NCBI RefSeq assembly: GCF_011927955.1
Contig: NZ_JAATJN010000001.1
Span: 1,054,001 to 1,118,000 of the forward strand
Reading direction: 5' to 3'
Origin: Brevibacterium marinum
Lineage (GTDB): Bacteria; Actinomycetota; Actinomycetes; Actinomycetales; Brevibacteriaceae
Length of the DNA: 64,000 nucleotides
Shown: positions 24,507-33,038 of the stretch, one piece after another
Layout of the letters: each line of letters opens with the position of its first letter
Numbering within the stretch: the first letter of the stretch is position 1
Notes under the pieces: generated by a model
What the model was told of the DNA's origin: nothing
Seen by the model: only the letters and a program-made list of their open reading frames with translations
Database searches by the model: none
Position numbers and translations under genes: made by a program

Positions 24507-25075
24507 ACGAACATGTCGTAGGCTCCGGCGCTGAACCAGGCCCGAAGAATGCCGATTCCCGGACGGACGACGCCGATCACCACCTGGACGCCAATATGCA
24601 GACTGCGGCAGAAGTGCCCGACCAATCCGATATGCACGATGAGTCCGATGCTCAGCTGCGCGGGGTCATCGACGAATACATGAGCACGTTCGCGCCCGAG
24701 CCCGAGGACACCGCCGGGGTGAGGGAGCGCATTCTCCAGCTGGTCAGAGAGGACCTGTATCGGGGGCCATCGACGCATCTGCAGACCGGACGCGGTCACC
24801 CGTTCTCGATCTCCACAGCATCGGTGCGGTCGATCATTCGCGTCGGCGTCGATTCCGTGGACGGGATCAGGGCTCGCAGCGTCGACGTCGAGCCCGCCGG
24901 AGACCCGGAGGGCAGTGCGGCGATCGTGGTCGTGACCGTCGCGATGCGAGCCGGCATCGCCTTCGCCGCCACCGCCGAGGTGATCCGACGATCCGTGTCC
25001 GCTGTCCTCCTGTCGGAACTGGGAATTCCCGCCGTCAGGATCGATATCAATGCAGAGGATGTGTACGTTGACTGA
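24503..25075 (+). CDS. Asp23-like protein with acidic N-terminal extension
   Basis: A 190-residue protein. The first 85 residues are acidic and His/Asp-rich, with a helix (LRGVIDEYMSTFAPEPED-T) reminiscent of short anti-sigma N-terminal helices. The last 90 have the Asp23 pattern (VRIGVDSVDG- and AIVVVTVAMRAGIAFAATAEVIRRSVSAVL). The ATG at 24503 overlaps the sigma stop by 4 nt (ATGA) with GGAAGG 6 nt before it; the ATG at 24497 is too close to that site. The tight coupling to the sigma gene makes it a candidate regulator of that sigma factor, unproven. Confidence 0.7.
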   Translation: MNEHVVGSGAEPGPKNADSRTDDADHHLDANMQTAAEVPDQSDMHDESDAQLRGVIDEYMSTFAPEPEDTAGVRERILQLVREDLYRGPSTHLQTGRGHPFSISTASVRSIIRVGVDSVDGIRARSVDVEPAGDPEGSAAIVVVTVAMRAGIAFAATAEVIRRSVSAVLLSELGIPAVRIDINAEDVYVD

Positions 25076-25478
25076 ACATGCAGAGGTGAGCGGGCCGACC
25101 CCCGCACGTGGTCGATCCTCCGCGGGCATCTCCGACCCCGCAGATGGTGGGAACGGCGAAGCGACCGAATCGGCTCGTTTGGCAGAGTCCGTGACCTCGG
25201 TCGCCGGCGTCAGGGCGCTGGCACCGGGGCTGCGTGATCTCGTCGCGACCGCCACGGCCAAAGTGCTGCGGCGGTCCGGAGGTGAGCCGACCGGCGTCGA
25301 TGTGACCCATGGAGGCGATGAGGTGAAGGTGAGGATCGATGCCCACCTCGACGAGACCCGTCCGGTCGCCGAAGTCATCGATGAGATCTTCGCCGTCGTC
25401 GAGGCCGACAAGGGTGCAGGACTCGTGGAGGCGACCGGGCCGTTGGACATCGACTTGCGAATCGTCAGCCGCGGCTAA
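25050..25478 (+). CDS. Small Asp23-like protein
   Basis: Up to 142 residues; the C-terminal 95 form an Asp23-like domain (VAGVRALAPGLRDLVATATAKVL and VKVRIDAHLDETRPVAEVIDEIF). The start is uncertain: ATG at 25050 or 25059, or TTG at 25068 with AGAGG 9 nt before it; all overlap the upstream gene. It is the last gene of the sigma operon, with a strong terminator 27 nt after the stop. Confidence 0.7.
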   Translation: MQRMCTLTEHAEVSGPTPARGRSSAGISDPADGGNGEATESARLAESVTSVAGVRALAPGLRDLVATATAKVLRRSGGEPTGVDVTHGGDEVKVRIDAHLDETRPVAEVIDEIFAVVEADKGAGLVEATGPLDIDLRIVSRG

Positions 25479-25504
25479 CGGACATGTGCGGTCATCGAAT
25501 GTGC

Positions 25505-25542
25505 GCGGTGCCGGAGCCCTGCACCGGACTCCGGCACCGCGT
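25505..25542 (+). terminator. 13-bp hairpin terminator
   Basis: CGCGGTGCCGGAG (25505-25517) pairs perfectly with CTCCGGCACCGCG (25530-25542). It ends the sigma-Asp23 operon and lies between it and the convergent glsB-like gene. Confidence 0.8.
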
Positions 25543-25601
25543 TCAGGCCTCGGCAATGACCGAGCCCGCAGTCGTGGACCTGTGATCAGGCCAGATGAAG
25601 A

Positions 25602-25883
25602 TCAGTCGGTTTTGGTCTTGGACTTCGACATCTTTCGTGAGATGAAGCCCCAGACGACCAGCACGATCAGCGAGCCGCCGATCGCACACAGCCATGTCGA
25701 GATCGAGAAGAACTCGTTCATGTCGGCACCGAAGACGGCACCGCCGATCCAGCCTCCCAATAGGGCTCCGATGACGCCGATGACAAGTGTGGCAATCAGA
25801 CCGCCGCCTTGCTTGCCAGGCAGAATCGCCTTCGCGATAGCGCCGGCGATGAGTCCGAGAACCAAATACGCGATGAAACCCAT
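25602..25883 (-). CDS. GlsB/YeaQ/YmgE family membrane protein
   Basis: A 93-residue protein with three membrane helices. GFIAYLVLGLIAGAIAKAILPGKQGGG at the N-terminus and the GALLGGWIGGAVFG helix are the family signature of transglycosylase-associated stress proteins. In enterococci GlsB sits beside Gls24, so its place next to an Asp23 locus fits an envelope-stress role. I use the ATG at 25883; a GTG at 25892 would add three residues. Confidence 0.85.
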   Translation of the reverse strand: MGFIAYLVLGLIAGAIAKAILPGKQGGGLIATLVIGVIGALLGGWIGGAVFGADMNEFFSISTWLCAIGGSLIVLVVWGFISRKMSKSKTKTD

Positions 25884-26101
25884 GGGGCTCACATCCCTTC
25901 CATAGAGACTGCTGATCGGGCTTGTCGGGTGGTCCTGTCTTCAATACTAGATGCACGTCACGCGGAAACGACAGCCCTCCCTGATTCTTTATGACATTGG
26001 TACGGACCCGGACATGGATGAAACCTCACGGTCACATTCGACGTGAACGCGATGATCCCCGTCACGATGACCTCGGTGAGGGAAGGCCCGTGTGGGCCGT
26101 T

Positions 26102-26113
26102 TAGACTGGGGCC
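26102..26113 (+). promoter_or_regulatory. -10 box for leaderless pyrE
   Basis: TAGACT (26102-26107) is 6 nt before the ATG at 26114. A small dyad, GGCCC-N4-GGGCC, lies at 26085-26098 in the position of a possible operator. Confidence 0.6.
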
Positions 26114-26680
26114 ATGACCGATAGCGCAGACACCCGTCGACAGCTGCTCGACCTCATCGACGAACTCGCCGTGGTTCGCGGCAAGGTGACCCTCTCATCA
26201 GGCAGGGAAGCCGACTACTATCTGGATCTGCGCAGGGTCACCCTCGACCACCGCTCAGCACCGCTGATCGGCGATGTGGTCCTCGACCTCCTCGCCGCCG
26301 AAGGGGTGCTCGAGACGATCGACGCGGTGGGCGGACTGACGATGGGTGCCGACCCGGTCGGCACGGCCGTCATGCACCGTTCCGTCGTCCGCGGCACTCC
26401 GGTCGATTCCTTCGTCGTCCGCAAGGAGGCGAAGAAACACGGCATGTCCCGCCGTGTCGAGGGCCCCGACGTCGAGGGCAAGCGGGTCATCGCGGTCGAG
26501 GACACCTCGACGACGGGCGGTTCCGTGCTCACCGCGGTCGAAGCCCTCAGGGAGGCCGGCGCCGAGGTGGTGGCCGTGGCCGTGGTCATGGACCGTGACA
26601 CGGGGGCCAGAGAGCGGGTCGAGGCGACCGGGACCCCCTATCTCACGGCGCTGACGACGAGCGACCTCGGACTCGAATGA
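26114..26680 (+). CDS. pyrE: Orotate phosphoribosyltransferase
   Basis: A 188-residue enzyme joining orotate and PRPP to make OMP in pyrimidine synthesis. VIAVEDTSTTGGS is the PRPP-binding motif (VxDTxTTGxS), and KLTLSSGREADYYLDLRRVTL (here GKVTLSSG...) and RKEAKKHGM are the orotate site and catalytic loop with its lysines. Length and layout are typical. It stands alone, with a leaderless promoter upstream and a GC hairpin (26687-26708) after the stop. Confidence 0.94.
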   Translation: MTDSADTRRQLLDLIDELAVVRGKVTLSSGREADYYLDLRRVTLDHRSAPLIGDVVLDLLAAEGVLETIDAVGGLTMGADPVGTAVMHRSVVRGTPVDSFVVRKEAKKHGMSRRVEGPDVEGKRVIAVEDTSTTGGSVLTAVEALREAGAEVVAVAVVMDRDTGARERVEATGTPYLTALTTSDLGLE

Positions 26681-26686
26681 GGCGTT

Positions 26687-26708
26687 CGCCCGGACCCCCC
26701 CCCGGGCG
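26687..26708. terminator. GC hairpin after pyrE
   Basis: CGCCCGG (26687-26693) pairs with CCGGGCG (26702-26708) around a loop of A plus seven C. No T run, so its strength as a terminator is uncertain. Confidence 0.45.
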
Positions 26709-26851
26709 ATGGCCCGTTCCGTCGATCACCAGCTGGGACTCGACTGGCAATTCTGTCGAAACCGAGGTCCTGGTTTGAAACATCATGGTCGATTCAACAC
26801 GATGGATGAGACACTCCCACAGGACCGCTTCAGGAAAAGTAAGGATGACGC

Positions 26852-27733
26852 GTGCTCACACTGAAAGAGATTTCCCTGCGCAAGGGAAAGCGAACTTATC
26901 TCGACGAGGTGAGTTTCACCGCGCAGGCAGGGCGGATCACCGCAATCGTCGGCACCCGTTCGGCCGGCCGGACCGAACTGGTCCGCGTCATCATGGGGCT
27001 GATCTCGCCCGATGAGGGCAGCGTGAAGCTCGAGGACTTCGAACTCGACTTCGGTGATCGTCAGAACTTCGGCTACCTGCCCGCCGAGCGCGGCGGCTAC
27101 CCGAACATGCGCGTGATCGATCAGATCGTCTACCTGGCACGTCTGCACGGCATCACGCTCGGTGCGGCCGAGCGCAATGCGCTGACTCTGCTCTCACGCC
27201 TCGAGCTCGCCGACCGTGGATACGCGCCCCTGAAGAATCTCAGCGGTTCGGAGATCGCCCGCGTCGACATCGCAGCGACGCTGGCCGCAGACCCCGATGT
27301 CGTCGTCATCGATGATGCCTTCGCTGGCCTCGACGCGCAGTCGACCGAGCTCGTGACCTCACTGCTGCGTGCCCACGCCGCATCCGGAGTTCCCGTCATC
27401 CTCGCCACCGACGACTGGGAGGCGGCGCAGGCCCACGCCGATGACGTCATCGTCCTCAACCAGGGCCGGACCAGTGTGTCCGGCAGCGTGGCTCAGTTGC
27501 GCGACGATGTGAAGTACCGTGTGGAACTCACCGACGCCGAGGCGGCCGCGCGGTCACTGGGCAAGCGCGCGGGCATCAGCGACGTCGCCGTCGACGATTC
27601 CGACGACGATGTCATCAGCTTCCGGGCCTCCGATGCAGGCACCGCGGCGAAGACCGTGGCCGAGCTCGATGGTGTGAAGAGTTTCGACAGTGTTCGACCG
27701 ACATTGGCCGAGCAGTACAAGGAGGCTTTGTGA
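26852..27733 (+). CDS. ABC transporter ATP-binding protein with degenerate motifs
   Basis: A 293-residue protein of the NatA/YhaQ type: FGYLPAERGGYPNMRV is the family's conserved Q-loop region. Yet the four key motifs are altered. Walker A reads GTRSAGRT (34-41), with Arg40 for the lysine; the signature reads LSGSE (130-134); Walker B ends D154-D155 with Asp for the catalytic Glu; and the switch His is replaced in ATDDWE. It may bind nucleotide without fast hydrolysis. The C-terminal 75 residues resemble the usual NatA tail. The GTG at 26852 has AAGGA 6 nt upstream. The permease gene follows with 1-nt overlap. Confidence 0.8.
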   Translation: MLTLKEISLRKGKRTYLDEVSFTAQAGRITAIVGTRSAGRTELVRVIMGLISPDEGSVKLEDFELDFGDRQNFGYLPAERGGYPNMRVIDQIVYLARLHGITLGAAERNALTLLSRLELADRGYAPLKNLSGSEIARVDIAATLAADPDVVVIDDAFAGLDAQSTELVTSLLRAHAASGVPVILATDDWEAAQAHADDVIVLNQGRTSVSGSVAQLRDDVKYRVELTDAEAAARSLGKRAGISDVAVDDSDDDVISFRASDAGTAAKTVAELDGVKSFDSVRPTLAEQYKEAL

Positions 27734-29316
27734 TGGCAGGCAAGGACGAAGGCCAGGACGGGGACTCCCCGGAACCGTCGGTGTCGAAGGGCACCGCAGG
27801 CGAAGGCATCGACGATCTCGGCGTTTCGGTCGGTGACGATGTCACCGCATCCGAAGACGACACAGTCACCGTGTCCGAGGGCGACACAGAGGCCGAGGGC
27901 ACAGCCGCCTCGAAGAGTTCCGACGCTCCGGCCGATGCTCACACCGGTGCCGCCGACGAGGGCCTCGACGAGGTTCCGTTCGAGCTGGCCGAGGACAATC
28001 CCTCATCCGACGAGCTGCCCGAGACCGGGCTGGTCTCCGAATTCGTCGATGTGAACAAGCGTCAGGCTGCTTGGCTGGTGTCGAACCGGGAGAGTTCGAC
28101 CGCGTTGCGCAGTCCCCTCTTCCTGGTCACCGGTGCCGTCATCGTGCTCGGGGTCCTCGCCGCGATCATCGGCGGAGCCGTCGGATCCTCCGATGCGGAG
28201 TCGGGCACGCCGAGCATGGCCATGGTCGGCGTGGGTGAACAGGCAGCCATGTACGAACAGCAGCTGGGCGTCAAGATCACGAACGTCGACGACGCACAGG
28301 CCGCAGAGAAGCTGGTGCGCGACGGCAAGGTCGACGCGGCCCTCATCCAGGACCCCAGTGGTCAGGCGCAGCCGACGATCATCGCCTTGGACGAACAGCC
28401 CGAGGCCCTGTTGGAGAAGCTCGCACCCGAGACAGAGGCGACACTGTTGAATGAGCCGGCGGTGGGCGATGAGATCGCCACACCGTTGCTGTGGGGCATG
28501 GTCGTGTTCTCACTTCTCGTCGTCGGAACACTCGGGACCGCGCTCTACCAGAACCTGCGTCTGGAGAAGCGCAACCGCATCACGGAGATCATCGCGGCCA
28601 CGATCCCGCCCCGGTCCTCGGCGTCGGGGCGGATCACGGGAATGCTCTCGCTGACGGCTGTCCACCTCGTCGTCGCCGTGGTCGTGGCCGAACTCGGGCT
28701 CTCCATCTCCGGCAAGACGTCATTGGCATTCGCCATGTTGCCGGGACTGGGCTGGTTCGCCCTCACCCTGCTGTTCACCGCCTGGATCGTCTACGGGCTC
28801 CTCGTGTGGGCATCGACCGTGACCGGCGACAAGGCACGCAAAACCTTCGTGTCGATCATCGGGGTCATCACCGTAGCGGGCTTCATGGCTCCGGTGATCG
28901 TGGGTGCCTCGGGCACCGCAGCGAAAGTCCTCTCATGGACGCCGTTCACCTCACCGGTGGGCATCGCGGGACGGTTCTTGGGCAGCTCACCCGAGTGGTG
29001 GGAAGGACTCGTCGCCGCAGCCATCGCACTGCTCGTCGCGCTCATCGTGCACTCGCTGGCCGGCGGCGCCTATGTCCGCGCCGTGCTCACCGGTGGCGGC
29101 CGCGGCGGCAAGACCGTGAAGATGACGAAGCGCGCACAGAAGGTCACCGCCGGCTCGGCCTCAGGCAAGAAGTCGAGCGAAGGCGGCAAGAGCGCCGACT
29201 CGAAGGGCTCGGACGCCTCGGCGAAGGACGACGGTGGGGAGGATGCGAATAATTCGGACGCCTCGGATGTCGGTTCCGGTGACGCCTCGGCGGATGAAAC
29301 CGATGACAAGAAGTGA
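27733..29316 (+). CDS. ABC-2 type permease, NatB/YhaP-like
   Basis: A 527-residue membrane protein. The first 115 residues are very acidic and low-complexity, an unusual addition. A first helix (about 132-155) is followed by an external domain of about 95 residues, then five or six helices from residue 255. RLEKRNRITEIIAATIPP after the second helix matches the EEKENR-xMEIL motif of sodium-exporter NatB proteins. The C-terminus is a tail of about 75 residues rich in Lys, Ser, Gly and Asp. AGGAGG lies 7 nt before the ATG at 27733. It pairs with the degenerate ATPase upstream. Confidence 0.82.
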   Translation: MAGKDEGQDGDSPEPSVSKGTAGEGIDDLGVSVGDDVTASEDDTVTVSEGDTEAEGTAASKSSDAPADAHTGAADEGLDEVPFELAEDNPSSDELPETGLVSEFVDVNKRQAAWLVSNRESSTALRSPLFLVTGAVIVLGVLAAIIGGAVGSSDAESGTPSMAMVGVGEQAAMYEQQLGVKITNVDDAQAAEKLVRDGKVDAALIQDPSGQAQPTIIALDEQPEALLEKLAPETEATLLNEPAVGDEIATPLLWGMVVFSLLVVGTLGTALYQNLRLEKRNRITEIIAATIPPRSSASGRITGMLSLTAVHLVVAVVVAELGLSISGKTSLAFAMLPGLGWFALTLLFTAWIVYGLLVWASTVTGDKARKTFVSIIGVITVAGFMAPVIVGASGTAAKVLSWTPFTSPVGIAGRFLGSSPEWWEGLVAAAIALLVALIVHSLAGGAYVRAVLTGGGRGGKTVKMTKRAQKVTAGSASGKKSSEGGKSADSKGSDASAKDDGGEDANNSDASDVGSGDASADETDDKK

Positions 29317-29957
29317 CTGAGGACAACGCGTCTCAACCGGACGCGCCGCAGGTGGGGGTCGGTCCGTGGACCGGCCCCTGGCCTGTGTCCGAGCACTTCG
29401 ATCCCGAGCTGCTGCGCGACGGGGACCGACGCAACGTCGTCGATCGGTACCGCTACTGGAAGCACTCGGCCATCGTGGCCGACCTCGACGCCTCACGCCA
29501 TGATTTCCATGTCGGAGTGGAGAACTGGCAGCACGACCTCAACATCGGCTCCGTGGTCAGGACGGCGAACGCATTCAACGCCGCCGCGGTGCACATCGTG
29601 GGCAGACGGCGATGGAACCGGCGTGGGGCGATGGTCACGGACAGATACCAGCACATCATCCATCACCCGAGCATCGACGACCTCCTGCAGTGGTGCAGTG
29701 AGAACGCAGTGCCGCTGATCGGCATCGACAACTTCCCGGACTCCGTTCCGTTGGAGACCTACGACCTGCCTCGGCGCAGTCTGCTGCTGTTCGGGCAGGA
29801 AGGCCCGGGGCTCAGCGAAGAAGCGCATCAGGCGAGCACGGCGGTGCTCTCGATCGCTCAGTACGGGTCGACCCGGTCGATGAACGCGGCAGCGGCCGCA
29901 GCGATCACCATGCACTCCTGGATCCGCCGCCACGTCTACGACCAGCCGGTGGCCTGA
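29313..29957 (+). CDS. TrmH/SpoU family RNA 2'-O-methyltransferase
   Basis: A 214-residue SPOUT enzyme. The three motifs are present: NIGSVVRTANAFNAAAVHIVG (motif 1, with the conserved Asn and Arg), LLLFGQEGPGLSEEA (motif 2) and QYGSTRSMNAAAAAAITMHSW (motif 3). It should methylate a ribose 2'-OH in tRNA or rRNA with S-adenosylmethionine; the exact site is unknown. The GTG at 29313 overlaps the permease stop by 4 nt, which is odd company and probably only reflects compact packing. Confidence 0.88.
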   Translation: MTEDNASQPDAPQVGVGPWTGPWPVSEHFDPELLRDGDRRNVVDRYRYWKHSAIVADLDASRHDFHVGVENWQHDLNIGSVVRTANAFNAAAVHIVGRRRWNRRGAMVTDRYQHIIHHPSIDDLLQWCSENAVPLIGIDNFPDSVPLETYDLPRRSLLLFGQEGPGLSEEAHQASTAVLSIAQYGSTRSMNAAAAAAITMHSWIRRHVYDQPVA

Positions 29958-30281
29958 AGGAGTCGGCGCAGAAGCACCTGTGGTGGCCGCAGTCCACACT
30001 GCCTCCCAACAGTTGGTAGGTTCTTCTCGATCTCAGCGACGGATTCGAGCAGAACATGCCGACCGTTGGGGTATTCATCCGGCCCGCTGCAACAAGAGCA
30101 CAGACAAATGGGCGACCCGCGACGAACCCTGTTGTGGGAACGGTACGGATCGCCCTTCTGTCGCCACCGACTTCGAACCCTCGGCCCCGAGGTGGCCCGT
30201 CAGCCAGGATGCGGCTTCTCGGCCTCGGTTCAGGCCGACGGTGTGACGGCCGCCTAGCTCAGCTCAGCCTTTGCAACTGCC
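29958..30281. other. Intergenic region, no gene seen
   Basis: 324 nt between two convergent genes. Short open frames exist but have no ribosome site, no family resemblance and no codon bias worth calling. Only weak dyads are visible (GGCCG-N9-CGGCC near 30231, and CCTCAGCTGAGG at 30279-30290 over the next gene's stop). Confidence 0.6.
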
Positions 30282-31430
30282 TCAGCTGAGGTCGGCTGCG
30301 TGGGGTTCGATGAGCCCGCCGATCTCTGCCAGCTCGGCCGTCAGCGAGTCGGCATCGTCGAAGGTGCGGGAGATGACGGTCAGCCGCTTCGCGTAGTGCC
30401 CGATCGGGTACTCCATGGTCATGCCGATTCCGCCGTGCATCTGGATCGACTCCTGGCTGATGGCCCGCGCCGACTGATCGATGACGACCTTGGCCGCGAT
30501 GACATCCCGGTGACGGTCCTTCTCGGAGCCGACCTCCTCGTTTGTGACCGCGAGACGGGAGTACAGCGCCATGCTGCGGGCGTATTCGAGATCCGCGTAG
30601 AGGTCCGCCGCACGGTGCTGCAGCGCCTGGTTCGCGCCGATGGGAGCACCGAACTGCTCACGCGTCTTGAGGTACTCCGCCGTCATCGTCAGCGAGGCCT
30701 CCATCACGCCGACCGCTTCGGCCATGATCGCGGCATTGGCCGTGTCGAAGAGTTCGGCGACGATGGCATGCGCGTCGGCGGCACCGAGGCGCTGTGCCGG
30801 CGCATCGTCGAACTTCACGCTGGCGCTGCCCTGTCCATCGGCCTGACGGTGAGCCACACGGCTGACCCCGGTCGCCGAGGCGGAGACGAGGAACAGTCCA
30901 AGGTCACCGTTCTCGGACGCGGTGACGATGAACTGGTCGGCGACGTCGCCGCCGAGCACACCGTTCTTCTCACCGGTGATGGTGAAGGAGCCCTCTGCAC
31001 CCGCCGAGGCGGTGGTGGCCGGTGTCTCGACCGAGTAGCGCAGACCGGGTTCGAAGGCGGCGAACGCGAGGAAGGTCTGGCCTTCGCAGACCGAGGGCAG
31101 GATCTCCTGCTTCTGCTCCTCGGTGCCTGCGGCGGCGATCGCGTTGGCGCCGAGCACGGCTGTGGCCAGGAACGGCTCGAGCACGAGCGAACGGCCGAAG
31201 GCTTCGGCGACCACGGCCACCTCGGCGAAGGTCATTCCGGCGCCGCCGTAGTTCTCGTCGATGGCCAGACCGAGCAGGCCCATTTCGGCGAACTGCTGCC
31301 ACTTCTCGCGGGAGATGCCCTCCTCGCTGTGGAGAATGGCCTCACGCGAAGCCGCGTCGTACTCGCTGCGCAGGTACTTGTTCAAGGTGCTGGCGAGTTC
31401 TTGCTGTATGTCGTTGAGTTCAAGATCCAT
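30282..31430 (-). CDS. Acyl-CoA dehydrogenase, partner subunit type
   Basis: A 382-residue flavoprotein of the ACAD fold. The N-terminal helix bundle (GLLGLAIDENYGGAGMTFAE), middle beta domain and C-terminal FAD-binding helices (QMHGGIGMTMEYPIGHYAKR) are all recognisable. Two different ACAD genes side by side are typical of the actinobacterial alpha2-beta2 FadE enzymes that act on sterol side chains and other bulky acyl-CoAs; this one resembles the less canonical subunit. That pairing is inferred from context. It lies 39 nt after the other ACAD gene and ends the operon. Confidence 0.88.
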   Translation of the reverse strand: MDLELNDIQQELASTLNKYLRSEYDAASREAILHSEEGISREKWQQFAEMGLLGLAIDENYGGAGMTFAEVAVVAEAFGRSLVLEPFLATAVLGANAIAAAGTEEQKQEILPSVCEGQTFLAFAAFEPGLRYSVETPATTASAGAEGSFTITGEKNGVLGGDVADQFIVTASENGDLGLFLVSASATGVSRVAHRQADGQGSASVKFDDAPAQRLGAADAHAIVAELFDTANAAIMAEAVGVMEASLTMTAEYLKTREQFGAPIGANQALQHRAADLYADLEYARSMALYSRLAVTNEEVGSEKDRHRDVIAAKVVIDQSARAISQESIQMHGGIGMTMEYPIGHYAKRLTVISRTFDDADSLTAELAEIGGLIEPHAADLS

Positions 31431-31469
31431 TGTTGTCCTCTTCTTCAGTGTCCTGGGTTCGTGGGAACC

Positions 31470-32663
31470 TCAGAGACCAAGCAGTGCCTTCGAGATGATG
31501 CCCCGCTGCACCTCGGACGAACCGCCGTAGATGGTGACCTTGCGGGTGTTGAAATACGAGGGGAGGGCGTCGACCGCTCCATGCGGAAGGTCCGACAGGC
31601 CCTCGCCCTGGACACGGTCGGTGACGAAGTCGAGGCCCTGCGGCCCGAGGACGTCGACGAGCAGTTCGCTGATGTCCTCCTGCAGCTGCGAGCCCTTGAG
31701 CTTGAGCACCGAGGAGCGTGGGTCCGGCTTGTCGGATCCGGCGGCCTGTGTGGAGAGGATCCGCAGCTGAGTCATCTCCAGCGCGGTGAGCTCGGCTTCG
31801 ATCTTGGTCAGGCGCGCGGAGAACAGCGGGTCGTCGAGCAGGCTGCCGCGCGCGGTCTTCGTCACCGCGGCGTATGCCTTGGCCCGGGCGAGGTTGACCT
31901 TCGAGGTGCCGATGCGGGCGATGCCGGTGCGCTCATTGCCGAGCAGGAACTTCGCGTAGGTCCAGCCCTTGTTCTCTTCACCGACCAGGTTCTCGACCGG
32001 CACCTCGACATTGTCGAAGAACACTTCGTTGACCTCGTGGCCGCCGTCGATGAGCTGGATCGGGCGAACCGTGACGCCGGGGGTCTTCATGTCGATGAGC
32101 AGGAACGAGATGCCCGCCTGCTTCTTCACGTTCGGGTCGGTGCGGACCAGGTTGAACATCCAGTCGCCGTACTGACCCAGGGTCGTCCAGGTCTTCTGTC
32201 CGTTGACGATGTACTTGTCCCCGTCGCGGACCGCGGAGGTCTTCAGCGATGCGAGGTCGGAACCGGCGTCCGGTTCGGAGAAGCCCTGCGACCACCAGAT
32301 GTCGATGTTGGCGGTGGCCGGGAGGAAGCGCTCCTTGATCTCCTGGCTGCCGAAGGTGGCGATGACGGGGCCGACCATCGAGACGTTGAAGGGCAGCGGC
32401 TGGGGAACGCACGCCAGCTGCATCTCTTCGAGCCACAGGTGATGCTGGACGGGAGTCCAGTCCTGGCCGCCCCATTCGACGGGCCAGTTCGGGACGGCGT
32501 ATCCGTGCTGATTGAGGATCCGCTGTGAAGTGACCACGTCATCCTTGGTCAGCTCCTGGCCGGTCGCAACCTTGAAGCGCAGTTCTTCGGGGATCTGAGT
32601 GCGATAGAACTGACGCATCTGCTGCGCGAACTCGCGCTCCTCTGCATTCAGCAAGGTGTCCAT
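31470..32663 (-). CDS. Acyl-CoA dehydrogenase
   Basis: A 397-residue ACAD. GYAVPNWPVEWGGQDWTPVQHHLWLEEM, WWSQGFSEPDAGSDLASLKTSAVRDGDKYIVNGQKTWT (flavin and substrate loop) and RKVTIYGGSSEVQRGIISK at the C-terminus are standard. It oxidises acyl-CoA to 2-enoyl-CoA, passing electrons to ETF. First gene of the two-ACAD operon: AGGAG lies 5 nt before the ATG, and TTGTGA-N17-TACTAT is about 40-65 nt upstream. Confidence 0.9.
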   Translation of the reverse strand: MDTLLNAEEREFAQQMRQFYRTQIPEELRFKVATGQELTKDDVVTSQRILNQHGYAVPNWPVEWGGQDWTPVQHHLWLEEMQLACVPQPLPFNVSMVGPVIATFGSQEIKERFLPATANIDIWWSQGFSEPDAGSDLASLKTSAVRDGDKYIVNGQKTWTTLGQYGDWMFNLVRTDPNVKKQAGISFLLIDMKTPGVTVRPIQLIDGGHEVNEVFFDNVEVPVENLVGEENKGWTYAKFLLGNERTGIARIGTSKVNLARAKAYAAVTKTARGSLLDDPLFSARLTKIEAELTALEMTQLRILSTQAAGSDKPDPRSSVLKLKGSQLQEDISELLVDVLGPQGLDFVTDRVQGEGLSDLPHGAVDALPSYFNTRKVTIYGGSSEVQRGIISKALLGL

Positions 32664-33038
32664 GAAATCTCCTGATTGATCGTTCGGTAACTTTACTCAA
32701 TAGTACGTTTCGGTGTTCGGGCTCACAAGTGGGGACGGTGCTCCGATTCCTCGGCGGATCGGGCGAGGCGGGCGGACGGGGCGGACCGGGCGTACGGGTG
32801 GAGATTTTCCCGTGCTCAATGTCCAAGAATGCGGTAAGGTATGACGGTTATAGTAGGAGTAGTCATTCAATCGGTGTCCGAAGCTGACAGATTCGGCACC
32901 GACCGACATCCGTTCATACGGTATGCAGGCCGAACGGCGGCGAAGACGCCGGTCGACGTACAAGCGAGACTCGATGTCGAGTCCTTCCCGTCGCTGGCTG
33001 CGAGGCGGATGTCGCAGGGTCCGAAGAAGGCTGAGAAC
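32664..33038. promoter_or_regulatory. Divergent control region: ACAD operon and LuxR cluster
   Basis: Towards the ACAD genes (minus strand) TTGTGA (32728-32723), 17 nt, TACTAT (32705-32700) is a good promoter; GTAA-AG-TTAC just downstream may be an operator. Towards the LuxR genes TATAGT (32849-32854) is a possible -10. An in-frame ATG at 32841 would add 66 residues to the LuxR protein, but its ribosome site is too close, so I treat 32664-33038 as non-coding. Confidence 0.55.

Noticed and set aside
29980..30289. Short open frames in the gap after the SpoU methyltransferase
   Set aside because: No ribosome sites, odd composition and mutual overlap; not credible as genes.
30300..32528. Very long open frame antisense to the two acyl-CoA dehydrogenases
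   Set aside because: It arises from GC-rich codon bias, crosses the boundary of two well-supported genes, and its translation has no recognisable domain. The same holds for long frames antisense to clpB (3534-5183) and the third LuxR gene (35504-37441).
32841..33038. 66-residue N-terminal extension of the first P-loop LuxR protein
   Set aside because: The ATG at 32841 has AAGG only 1 nt before it, the added residues have no match to the tandem relatives, and a better ribosome site precedes 33039.
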